DNA from: an uncultured bacterium
GTDB lineage: Bacteria > Bacillota_I > Bacilli_A > RFN20 > CAG-826
Length of the DNA: 59,182 nucleotides
Direction: 5' to 3'
NCBI GenBank assembly: GCA_949299165.1
Contig: CASFZJ010000015.1
Coordinates: 1-59,182, forward strand
Every line of letters begins with the position of its first letter. Positions within the stretch are counted from its first letter, which is position 1. Below, piece after piece: positions 1 through 7,800 of this stretch. Both the position numbers and the translations under genes were made by a program. The notes under the pieces were generated by a model. It saw only the letters and a list, made by a program, of their open reading frames with translations, did no database searches and was not told the origin of the DNA.

Positions 1-130
1 GATAACGTCTCGCTTTGCCTTTTGTGATTTCGTCAGGCTTAAGTAAACCTTTCTTGTCCCAATTACGAAGTGTGGTAGTAGTTACACCTAAAATTCTAGC
101 CGCTTCGCTTATATTAACTAATTTTCCCAT
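1..130 (-). CDS. IS607-type TnpA (serine recombinase), N-terminal fragment at window edge
   Basis: Reading leftward from an ATG at 130-128, 43 codons run off the edge, beginning MGKLVNISEAARILGV and continuing with a helix-turn-helix ending in KGKARRY. This is the MerR-like winged helix that opens IS607-family TnpA, where it precedes a serine recombinase domain, which lies outside the window. A stand-alone MerR regulator or another MerR-headed protein would look the same at this length. The context favours the IS reading: the putative upstream end of the element faces an ABC-F gene that has lost its 5' part about 65 bp away. Confidence 0.55.
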   Translation of the reverse strand, partial: MGKLVNISEAARILGVTTTTLRNWDKKGLLKPDEITKGKARRY

Positions 131-195
131 AATTTATTATAACATAATTATTGTAAAATTAATATATATTTTTATAATTTTTTGTAATAATTAGG

Positions 196-1449
196 TTGCA
201 GTTAATAACCCTTTTTTATAAACTCCTTGATAAGTTCAAAATTGATGAAAATAAATTAAATGACCCTGAGTTTAAACTCAAATCATTAAGCGGAGGTGAA
301 AGGATTAAATTTCTTCTGTTTTCAGTTTTAGTGAACGATCCAACTATTCTTTTTCTAGATGAACCAAGTAATGATTTAGATATTTCATCTTTAAAATTGC
401 TTGAAAGTGTGATTAATTCCTCATCAATACCAGTAATGTTTATATCTCATGATGAAGATTTGTTATCGAATTATACAAATAGAATAATTAACTTTGAATC
501 TTTAAAATCTAAAAATGAGCCACGCACAACGATTAAAAATTCATCTTATAAAGATTATAAAAAAGAAAGACTTTCATTTTTAGATAAAAATGTTCAACTC
601 GTTAAAAAAGATAAAGAAAATTTTGATAAAAAGATGGAAAAATTTCGACGAGTTTATGATAGTGTTGATTACGCTTTAAATACTGTTTCAAGACAAAATC
701 CAAGCGAAGCAAAAAATTTGAAAGATAAGATGCATTCGGTAAAATCAATGGAAAAACGAATTGGAAAAGAAAAAGAAAATTTAACAAAAAAATTTGAAGT
801 CGAAGAGTCGATAATATTAAAATTTAACAGTGAAACTGAGTTGATTCCTCCTTCAAAAGTGGTTTTGGATTTAGAGCTAGAGAATTTAAAAATAAACGAT
901 AAAATATTGATTAATAATCCAATAAATCTTTTCATCAAAGGCCCTGAAAAAATAGTAATTATTGGTGATAATGGTGTAGGTAAAACTACTTTGCTCAAAT
1001 TAATTTATGAAGAACTAAAAAACAAAGGCTTTAAAATTGGTTACATGCCACAAAACTATGAAGATTTATTGTTAAACTATAAATCACCTTTAGAATATTT
1101 AATTAAGTCTTATAAAAAAGAAGAACTCGACAAAGTTTATACATATTTAGGTAGTTTAAAATTTAAAAAAGAAGAAATGGATCGACCAATTTATTCTTTA
1201 AGCGGTGGAGAGAAAGCTAAAATATTTTATTCAAAAATGGTTTTAGATAATGATGAAATATTAATTTTAGATGAACCAACTAGAAATATTTCACCTTTTT
1301 CGCTTGATTCTTTTATTGCAGCTTTAAAAGATTATAAAGGTGCAATTATAGCTATTTCTCATGATAGAAAATTTATAAAAAATGTTTTTGACAAAATCTA
1401 TTTATTATCTAAAGAAGGTTTAAAAGAAGTTGACCAAAAAATTTTTTAG
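196..1449 (+). pseudogene. ABC-F family ATPase, 5'-truncated remnant
   Basis: ABC-F proteins carry two ATPase domains in one chain and act on the ribosome (translation factors or antibiotic-protection proteins). This frame opens at 178 with no proper start; the first possible codon is TTG at 196. It enters the first ATPase domain just before its signature motif (LSGGE, residues 31-35) and Walker B (ILFLDEPSNDLD, about 51-62). The first Walker A and everything before it are missing. The linker and second domain are complete: Walker A GDNGVGKTT near 256, LSGGE near 334, Walker B LDEPTRNISP near 358. About 100 N-terminal residues are missing and no ribosome binding site is visible, so it is probably dead. 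The break lies next to the IS607-like TnpA start, and a GG dinucleotide (194-195) sits at the boundary. Confidence 0.8.
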
Positions 1450-1480
1450 ATTGAAAAAATACGTTTATATTTTAAAAACA

Positions 1481-1519
1481 TATATATTTTTTAAAAAAGT
1501 TGAGTTTTGCATGGTTTTT
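1481..1519 (+). repeat. Dispersed intergenic repeat, copy 1 (AGTTTTGCATGGTTTTT core at 1503-1519)
   Basis: A 39-nt AT-rich block ending in a 17-nt core. A near-identical block lies at 4991-5031, and the core recurs at 21557, 36098 and, in reverse, 24291. Each copy sits directly behind a stop codon. It forms no obvious hairpin, so it is not a standard terminator. Confidence 0.7.
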
Positions 1520-1550
1520 ACCAGAAATTCAAGTAAATTTTGAGAAAATA

Positions 1551-2162
1551 TTATTTTATTAAATCCTCAATTGAACATTTTAAAACTTGTGAAAGAAGAT
1601 ATAATGTTTCAGCTTCAGCTTTAGCGATATCGGTTGTTTCTTGTTCATAAGATCTAATAGTTCGAAGCGGAACGTTAGAAAGATTAGATAATTCTAGTTG
1701 ACTTAAGTTCATTTTTTTACGGTATGTTTTAAGTTTTGATTCGCGTTTTAAGTTTGACTTAATTAAGTCTACTATTTGCATAATATCCATTTCGTGATAT
1801 GGAAAATAATAATTTAAGAGTTCACTACAAGGTATAACATTAATTATATCTTTAAAAGTTGTGTTTAAATACCATTGCGCATAAGATAAAATCCAACCAA
1901 CCCGATATTCTGGTGTAATATTTGAATTAATTTCTTTGTTAATTGGAGTTTTGTTTAGAATTAAAGCTAATAATTCGTTAGAAGATTTTCCTAAAGCAAA
2001 GATAGGATCGGCGGTTTCCAAACTATGTGCGATATCCGAAGATATAAATCTTTGTGCAAAAATATCGATATTTATATTTTCTTCTAAAACCGCAAGTTCA
2101 AAAAGTGAGGCAACTTTTGGCTGAATTATTTCAAGAAATTGTTCATTGTAGGCGTGGATCAT
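1551..2162 (-). CDS. Helix-turn-helix antitoxin-like protein paired with DUF3990
   Basis: A 203-residue protein. The N-terminal two thirds is a helical domain I cannot name. The C-terminal ~65 residues are a Cro/CI-type helix-turn-helix (YRKKMNLSQLELSNLS followed by a recognition helix with RTIRSYE). It follows the DUF3990 gene and overlaps it by 20 bp on the same strand, so the two are translationally coupled. DUF3990 genes are commonly partnered with such DNA-binding proteins, so the likely role is toxin neutralisation and autoregulation through the palindromes at 2848-2896. Toxin-first order is unusual but known. The family pairing is firm; the antitoxin role is inferred. Confidence 0.75.
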   Translation of the reverse strand: MIHAYNEQFLEIIQPKVASLFELAVLEENINIDIFAQRFISSDIAHSLETADPIFALGKSSNELLALILNKTPINKEINSNITPEYRVGWILSYAQWYLNTTFKDIINVIPCSELLNYYFPYHEMDIMQIVDLIKSNLKRESKLKTYRKKMNLSQLELSNLSNVPLRTIRSYEQETTDIAKAEAETLYLLSQVLKCSIEDLIK

Positions 2163-2823
2163 TTGACTTTAACCCTCCTCTTATAATATCTATTAAATAA
2201 AGGTCGTCTAATAAAGGAATACCTGCTTTATTGTTCAAAAACGCTTTTCTTGCTTCATCGTTTCGAGCCTTTCTTAAAGGATAATAAACTTCTTTTTGAG
2301 CGACTTCATAGCCAAGAAAATTTAATTTATCAAATGAGCGTTTCGATATTAAAACAATTTGTTCTCCGAGGTTTCCTAATTTTAGTGCTTCTGAAAGTCT
2401 TTTCAAAGAAATAGTGTTATTAAGAAAACTTGTTGCGTAAGCGAAATAAGAATCATCAGCTCTATAACCTTTAATAATATCTATATCTTGGGTCGATATG
2501 GAGAAATTCTTTATTAAATAATCTTTGCCTACTTTAGAAACTTCGCTTTTTAAATTAAAGATTCGATTTTGCAAAAGAATAGTTATCCAATGTAGAGTTG
2601 TATATTCTTTGCTGGACAAATCTAATATTTTTAAACCATCAAGGTCTAGCGAATATTTGTTAGCGAAGCCACTTTGCTTTTCGGTTACCGCCCATTCTTT
2701 TGCTAAATCAAGAGATTCGGTACAATAAAAACCTCTTCCATAATCATTATAAATTTTACCTTGTCCGAAAGCTGGTTTCGTGATGATTTTGACTGAACCA
2801 TGATATAAAATTTTTTTGTGCAT
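2143..2823 (-). CDS. DUF3990 protein, ADP-ribosyltransferase-like putative toxin
   Basis: The sequence opens ILYHGS and continues with GRGFYCTESLDLAKEWA, the hallmark of DUF3990, a family with an ADP-ribosyltransferase-like fold treated as the toxin half of toxin-antitoxin pairs. The middle part (GYRADDSYFAYATSFLNN and EQIVLISKRSFD) also fits the family. I chose the ATG at 2823 because GAGGTGA lies five bases upstream; an ATG ten codons earlier (2853) lies inside the upstream palindrome and has no ribosome binding site. Length 226 residues. The target is unknown. The next gene is the overlapping helix-turn-helix partner. Confidence 0.8.
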   Translation of the reverse strand: MHKKILYHGSVKIITKPAFGQGKIYNDYGRGFYCTESLDLAKEWAVTEKQSGFANKYSLDLDGLKILDLSSKEYTTLHWITILLQNRIFNLKSEVSKVGKDYLIKNFSISTQDIDIIKGYRADDSYFAYATSFLNNTISLKRLSEALKLGNLGEQIVLISKRSFDKLNFLGYEVAQKEVYYPLRKARNDEARKAFLNNKAGIPLLDDLYLIDIIRGGLKSNDPRLQ

Positions 2824-2838
2824 GTGAATCACCTCGTA

Positions 2839-2896
2839 ATTATATTGTATCATTAAAATGATATTTTTTTAAATTATTTATAACATTATAATGTTA
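2839..2896 (-). promoter_or_regulatory. Promoter and two palindromic operator candidates for the DUF3990/HTH operon
   Basis: On the minus strand a perfect TATAAT -10 box lies at 2844-2839. Just upstream is a 16-bp inverted repeat at 2848-2863 (arms TATCATT/AATGATA, 2-bp spacer) covering the -35/-10 spacer. A second, perfect 16-bp palindrome, TAACATTATAATGTTA, is at 2881-2896. Dyads at the promoter of a toxin-antitoxin operon are the expected binding sites of the helix-turn-helix partner. Confidence 0.6.
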
Positions 2897-3110
2897 GTTT
2901 TTATTAATTGTTTTACTAAATTGTTAAACTAAAAATAAATAAGAAAAAATCAAAAAAATGGCAGATACGCAAAAATTAATTAAATTCACAATGCATTAAA
3001 ATTAACTATTTTCCAAAGATTGTGAAAAATTTTTAATATATTTTCACGCATTTTTCTAAGGAATTTAGCATATATTTTGAATTATTTTTTAGAAATGTGA
3101 AAAAATTCTC

Positions 3111-3140
3111 TTGTTTTATAATTCCATTTCGTAATATAAT
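3111..3140 (+). promoter_or_regulatory. Probable promoter of the MarR-MATE pair
   Basis: TATAAT at 3135-3140 with a weak -35 (TTGTTT, 3111-3116) 18 bp upstream. The preceding stretch (3022-3047) holds an inverted repeat GTGAAAA...TTTTCAC with a ~12-nt spacer, and TGTGAAAAA recurs near 3096. These could be operator elements for the MarR protein. Confidence 0.45.
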
Positions 3141-3176
3141 TTCATTGTTCGATTTCGGATTTTAAGGTATGTAATT

Positions 3177-3605
3177 ATGAAAAAAGATTTAATGAGAAAA
3201 TATACTATTTCAATTATTAGAGTAGAAGAACTTTATTCTTATTATGGTATGAAATTAGGAATGACCGAATCTGAATTTTGTTTGCTTTATGCCTTAAATC
3301 CTGATTATGTTCTTTCTCAAAAAGAAATAAGTGAAGAGCGGGCTATTCCAAAATCTACTCTTAACACGATTGTTAAAAAATACGAAAGTAAAGGATATCT
3401 AGTTGTTGAAAGAAAAGAAGGAGCAAAAAGAGAACTACTAATAAGATTATCTAAAAGTGGAAAAAAATTTGCTGAGGAGTCCTTAAAGCCAATATACAAA
3501 GCTGAAAAAACAGCAATTAAAAAGTTTCTAGAGAAATACGATGTCACTTATTTAATTGCATTAGATGATTTCTCTCAATATTTAAAAGAAGCGTTCGAAA
3601 GCTAA
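3177..3605 (+). CDS. MarR family transcriptional regulator
   Basis: A 142-residue winged-helix regulator. The core (SQKEISEERAIPKSTLNTIV, then YESKGYLVVERKEGAKRELL) is the MarR helix-turn-helix plus wing, flanked by helices for dimerisation. Length is typical. It lies 36 bp ahead of a MATE exporter in the same direction, the classic arrangement in which the MarR protein represses itself and the pump until a ligand binds. The ATG at 3177 follows a modest AAGG site. Confidence 0.88.
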   Translation: MKKDLMRKYTISIIRVEELYSYYGMKLGMTESEFCLLYALNPDYVLSQKEISEERAIPKSTLNTIVKKYESKGYLVVERKEGAKRELLIRLSKSGKKFAEESLKPIYKAEKTAIKKFLEKYDVTYLIALDDFSQYLKEAFES

Positions 3606-3641
3606 AATTTGCTTTCATTTTGTTAACTAGGAGGCCGCATC

Positions 3642-4985
3642 ATGATTAATAATCAATATTTTGAAACGGCAAAAATTAGTAGATTATTTTTTAAGATTGC
3701 TATACCTGGAGCAATTGGCATGCTTTTTTGTGCTATTTATGCTGTATTTGATGGGATTTTTGTCTCTAAGTTTTTAGGGGACGTTGCTTTTGCCGCCTTT
3801 AACTTAATGTATCCTTATTATTTTATTTTGGTATCAATTGCTGACTTGATTGGAGTTGGATCAAGCGTTCTTATAGCGATTGCTTTAGGCAAAAAAGATA
3901 ACGAAAAAGCAAGCAGATTATTTACGGCTTCCGTATTGCTAATTGTTGGGTTAGAAGCGCTTGTTGGTCTTGTTTTTTATTTTTGTACTCCACCATTAAT
4001 ACAAGCAATGGGAGCAGAAGGCGAGTTATTTAACTTGGCGGTAGAATATTTTAGGATTTATTGCATCTGGTTGCCTTTCATTTCGCTTTTTTATGCAGTT
4101 GATAATTATTTAAGAATATGCGGAAAAATTAAAACAAGTATGTTTTTAAATATTACAATGTCGATTCTTGTAGTTTTAATTGAGTATTTATTTTTAGGCG
4201 TTGCTAAAATGGGAATAATTGGAAGCGCATTAGCGGTTTGTATAGCAACTTTCGTTTGTACGATTTTAGCTTTATTAAAATTTGTTAGAGGAAAACTGAC
4301 TCTTAAATTTACAAAACCTAAATTCTATTTTAAAGAAGTTCTTTCGATATTCAAAAATGGAGGAGCGACTTTTATTAATAATATATCGGTTAGGCTAATG
4401 GGTATTATTTTTAATGTCTTGCTATTACAACTAGCTGGTCAAGATGGCATCAATTCTTATGGAGTTATTGTAAATGTTAGTGAATTTATTATTCCTTTAA
4501 TGTATGGAACTTGTGATTCTTTACAACCAGTCACTGGATATAACCTTGGTGCAGGACATATTGATAGAGTTAAAAAGATCCAAAAGTATGCATTTTTAGC
4601 ATCATTTACAATTTGTATTGTTTCTTTTGCTTTGCTTATTGGACTTGCACAAAATTTTGCTGAGATTTTTATTTCTGCGGAAAATACTGCAGGAATTATG
4701 ATGGCTGCAAATGCTTTAGGTATATTTTCATTTACTTATTTAACAAAGTGGGTTTCTTATGCTGGACAATCTTTCTTTTCTTCAATTGAAAAGCCAATTG
4801 AATCATCAATAGTTTCAATATCTTCTGCTTTGATTGTCCCTTTAACTTTAATAGGATGTTTTTATTCTTTAGGGCTAAGTGGAATTTGGCTTAATTTTCC
4901 TATAACTTCGCTTATAGTTGGTATAGAAACAATTATTATAATTTTCATACTTTATAAACGTAAAACACTTTACGTAAAAAAATAA
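3642..4985 (+). CDS. MATE family multidrug/toxin efflux transporter
   Basis: A 447-residue polytopic membrane protein with about twelve hydrophobic segments and the two-lobed MATE pattern (YFETAKISRLFFKIAIPGAIG at the start, PLMYGTCDSLQPVTGYNLGAG in the middle, a repeated signature of the family). MATE proteins export cationic drugs or metabolites by Na+ or H+ antiport. A strong AGGAGG site supports the ATG at 3642. The MarR gene just upstream is its probable regulator. Substrate unknown. Confidence 0.9.
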   Translation: MINNQYFETAKISRLFFKIAIPGAIGMLFCAIYAVFDGIFVSKFLGDVAFAAFNLMYPYYFILVSIADLIGVGSSVLIAIALGKKDNEKASRLFTASVLLIVGLEALVGLVFYFCTPPLIQAMGAEGELFNLAVEYFRIYCIWLPFISLFYAVDNYLRICGKIKTSMFLNITMSILVVLIEYLFLGVAKMGIIGSALAVCIATFVCTILALLKFVRGKLTLKFTKPKFYFKEVLSIFKNGGATFINNISVRLMGIIFNVLLLQLAGQDGINSYGVIVNVSEFIIPLMYGTCDSLQPVTGYNLGAGHIDRVKKIQKYAFLASFTICIVSFALLIGLAQNFAEIFISAENTAGIMMAANALGIFSFTYLTKWVSYAGQSFFSSIEKPIESSIVSISSALIVPLTLIGCFYSLGLSGIWLNFPITSLIVGIETIIIIFILYKRKTLYVKK

Positions 4986-4990
4986 AAAAG

Positions 4991-5031
4991 TATATATTTT
5001 TTAAAAAAAGTAAAAGTTTTGCATAGTTTTT
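4991..5031 (+). repeat. Dispersed intergenic repeat, copy 2 (core 5015-5031)
   Basis: Almost identical to 1481-1519, including the AT-rich lead-in and the core AGTTTTGCATAGTTTTT. It starts six bases behind the MATE stop codon. Confidence 0.7.
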
Positions 5032-5154
5032 CTTAGAAAAATATGTATTTTTAGTAGGAAATTTCATAAAAAATACCTATTTTATATGTTTAAAATTTAA
5101 GTGTTTTATCTTAATATAAATACAAGAACAAAAATTAATCGCAAGGTTAAAATT

Positions 5155-5478
5155 ATGAAAAAATGTAAAATTACAATTTTAAAAACAACGCTTCAAAAAG
5201 ATTTAGCCGAAGAATATGCTATTAAAAGTTTTGGTGTTTGCCCTCTTATGAAAGAAGGACAAGTATTTTATTCAGATTATGCAAAACCAGACGGTTTTTG
5301 TGATGAGGCTTGGAAAGCAATTTATCAATATGTTTTTGCTTTAGCGAATGGTTCAAATGGTTGGTATGATGAAACTTGGATTGATACCAAAAAACATCCG
5401 GGAACAGCTATTGTTTCATGCAATGATGGTTTAAGACCTGCAATAATTAAAATTGAGAGAATCGATAATGAAAATTAA
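5155..5478 (+). CDS. TIGR04076 family protein
   Basis: A 107-residue soluble protein: MKKCKITILKTTLQKDLAEE, then CPLMKEGQVF, and near the end GTAIVSCNDGLRPAIIKIER. This pattern matches TIGR04076, a small family of unknown function found in anaerobes. I chose the ATG at 5155 (AAGG site upstream) over a GTG at 5101 that would add residues lacking family similarity. Its 3' end overlaps the next gene by 11 bp, so they are probably co-transcribed. Confidence 0.7.
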   Translation: MKKCKITILKTTLQKDLAEEYAIKSFGVCPLMKEGQVFYSDYAKPDGFCDEAWKAIYQYVFALANGSNGWYDETWIDTKKHPGTAIVSCNDGLRPAIIKIERIDNEN

Positions 5479-6133
5479 AGGCATAATTTACGATTTTAAT
5501 GGGACCATGTTTTTTGACAGCGACTTTCAAAATGAAGCACGGAGAAAATTCTTTTTAGATAAATATAATCGAAAGGTTACTGGTGAAGAATTCGACTTAT
5601 ATATTCATGGCGTAAACTCGGTTGATACATTTAAATATTTTTTAAATAAAACAATTAGTTTTGAAGAAGCGAGAGTTTTAGAAGAAGAAAAAGAGGTTAT
5701 TTATCGTAATTTATGTTTAAAAAGCGACAAATTTAAATTAGCCGATGGATTAGAAGAATTTTTAAATTATGCAAAAGAAAAACATCTTCTGCAAAATATA
5801 GCTACCGCGTCAGCATTTAAAAATACAAAATTTTTCTTCGACAATTTAGATTTATACAGATGGTTTGATTTAGATCAAACCGCATATAATAATGGAAAAA
5901 TAAAGAGTAAACCCGATCCTGAGATTTTTATTAAAGCAGCCAATAATTTAGGATTAACTTTAAGCGAATGTATTGTTTTTGAGGATTCTAGAAATGGTAT
6001 TATTGCGGCAAAAAGAGGTGGTGCCAAGCTTGTTATTGGCGTTAGTTCGCGCTTAAGTGAAGAAGATTTAAAAAAACATGGCGCTGATTTAGTTATAAGC
6101 AATTATATAGATTTAGATAAGAAATTATTTTAG
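5468..6133 (+). CDS. HAD superfamily hydrolase, beta-phosphoglucomutase-like
   Basis: A 221-residue HAD protein with a helical cap: motif I YDFNGTMFFD, motif II T-A-S-A near 120, the Lys of SKPDPEIF, and motif IV FEDSRNG. Motif I carries Asn where most phosphatases have the second, acid-base Asp (DxD). This DFNGT version occurs in a recognisable subset and could alter phosphatase activity. I chose the ATG at 5468; an upstream TTG at 5453 has no better site. It overlaps the TIGR04076 gene. Substrate unknown. Confidence 0.8.
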   Translation: MKIKGIIYDFNGTMFFDSDFQNEARRKFFLDKYNRKVTGEEFDLYIHGVNSVDTFKYFLNKTISFEEARVLEEEKEVIYRNLCLKSDKFKLADGLEEFLNYAKEKHLLQNIATASAFKNTKFFFDNLDLYRWFDLDQTAYNNGKIKSKPDPEIFIKAANNLGLTLSECIVFEDSRNGIIAAKRGGAKLVIGVSSRLSEEDLKKHGADLVISNYIDLDKKLF

Positions 6134-6164
6134 GTATAAGTTTTAAGGATTTGGAGGACTGATT

Positions 6165-7799
6165 ATGAAGTATGTAATAATTGGTGGTGTTGCAAGTGGA
6201 GCAAGTTTTGCTTGTAGATTAAGAAGACTTGATGAAAATTGTGAAATTGTGATTTACGAAAAAACCAATTTTGTTTCTTATGCAAATTGTGGTTTACCTT
6301 ATTACATTTCCTCAACAATAGAAAATCAAGATAGTCTAACTTTACAAACTCCAGCAAGTTTAAAAAGTAGGTTTAACATTGATGTAAAAATCAATTCTAA
6401 AGTTGTTGAAATTATAAAAGATAAACACGAAATTAAAGTAAAAAACCTTAAAACTGCAGAGATTTTTATTGATTCATACGATAAATTAATAATAGCGACA
6501 GGTGCTGAAGCCATAAAAATTGCGCCACTCAGTGACCGAATTTTTGAACTTAAGACAGTTGAAGATGCATCAAAAATCAAAAAATATATCACCCAAAATG
6601 ATGTTAGAAGTGCAATTGTAATTGGTGGAGGATTTATTGGTTTAGAGATATTGGAAAATCTCGCCAAGCTAAATATTAATGTGACTCTAATTGAGGCACA
6701 AAACCATTGTCTTGCGAATTTAGACTCGGAGATGGCAACTTTAGTGCATAATGAAATTTTAAAACACTGCATAGACCTTAGATTAAATACCTTTGTTACT
6801 AAAATTCATGAAGAAGACAAAATTATAGTATCGACTGATAAAGGTGAATTTACTTCTGATATTTTAATACAAGCCATTGGTGTAAAACCTGCTTCTGAAT
6901 TAGCAAAGGACAATCTTGATTTAAGTTTTAAAAATACTATTAAAGTTAATTCTAATTTTGAAACTAGTGATTCAGATATTTTCGCAATAGGTGATGTAAC
7001 ATCTTGTTTTTCTGAAATTGATGATGGAGTAACTTACATACCTTTAGCGGGATTAGCTAATAAAGAGGGAAGAGAGTTAGCAAACTTTCTTGTTAATAAA
7101 GAAAATATTTTGATAAAAGCGTTAGGCACATCAATTTTAAAACTTTTTGATTTATCCATCGCCTCAACTGGTTTTAATGAGACGCAATTAAAATCTAAAA
7201 ATCTGAAATACGGAAAGATTTATTTAACACCTGCAAACCACGCAAGCTATTACCCTGGGAGTAAATCATTAACAATGAAAGTTTTATTTGATGAAAAAAC
7301 TTATGAACTTCTTGGAGCACAAGTTATTGGAGAAGAAGGTGTTGATAAACGAATTGATTTATTGGCAGCGATGATGAAATTTAAAATCAAAGGCTATGAA
7401 CTTAAAAATTTGGAATTATCATATGCTCCACCATTTGGTTCTGCAAAAGATCCGATAAATATGGTTGGTTACATGATTGAAAACATTAAAAATGGATTAG
7501 TAAAAGAGTTTTATGTCGAAGATATTGAATCGATTAAAAATAATCCTAATTGCATGCTAGTGGATGTTAGAACAAGAGCTGAATATGCAGCTGAACATAT
7601 TGACGGAAGTGTTAATATTCCTATAGATGAATTGAGAGAAAACCTTGCAAAACTTGATAAAAATAAAGAAATTTGTTTAATTTGCTTAAGTGCAATTAGA
7701 TCTTACATTGGTTGCAGAATCTTATCTCAAAAAGGTTGTAAATGTCGACACCTAGCTGGCGGATTTAAGATATATCAACTTTATAAAAACATAATTTAA
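6165..7799 (+). CDS. CoA-disulfide reductase / NADH oxidase-like flavoprotein with C-terminal rhodanese domain
   Basis: A 544-residue fusion. The N-terminal FAD-binding fold (VIIGGVASGASFACRLRRLD) is followed by SYANCGLPYY with the redox Cys42 characteristic of CoA-disulfide reductases and NADH oxidases, an NAD-binding segment (AIVIGGGFIGLEILENLAKL), the FAD signature IFAIGDV, and a dimerisation domain. From about residue 455 a rhodanese domain follows, with a persulfide-capable Cys507 in CLSAIRS. Such CoADR-RHD proteins reduce CoA disulfides, persulfides or polysulfides with NAD(P)H. A strong GGAGG site precedes the ATG. The next gene starts one base after its stop. Confidence 0.85.
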   Translation: MKYVIIGGVASGASFACRLRRLDENCEIVIYEKTNFVSYANCGLPYYISSTIENQDSLTLQTPASLKSRFNIDVKINSKVVEIIKDKHEIKVKNLKTAEIFIDSYDKLIIATGAEAIKIAPLSDRIFELKTVEDASKIKKYITQNDVRSAIVIGGGFIGLEILENLAKLNINVTLIEAQNHCLANLDSEMATLVHNEILKHCIDLRLNTFVTKIHEEDKIIVSTDKGEFTSDILIQAIGVKPASELAKDNLDLSFKNTIKVNSNFETSDSDIFAIGDVTSCFSEIDDGVTYIPLAGLANKEGRELANFLVNKENILIKALGTSILKLFDLSIASTGFNETQLKSKNLKYGKIYLTPANHASYYPGSKSLTMKVLFDEKTYELLGAQVIGEEGVDKRIDLLAAMMKFKIKGYELKNLELSYAPPFGSAKDPINMVGYMIENIKNGLVKEFYVEDIESIKNNPNCMLVDVRTRAEYAAEHIDGSVNIPIDELRENLAKLDKNKEICLICLSAIRSYIGCRILSQKGCKCRHLAGGFKIYQLYKNII

Positions 7800-7800
7800 A

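Noticed and set aside
602-998. Antisense ORFs opposite the ABC-F gene and similar shadows elsewhere
   Set aside because: No ribosome binding sites or family features; they lie wholly inside well-supported genes on the other strand.
2900-3110. Small gene between the toxin-antitoxin pair and the MarR gene
   Set aside because: No ORF of useful length with a ribosome binding site; only inverted GTGAAAA elements.
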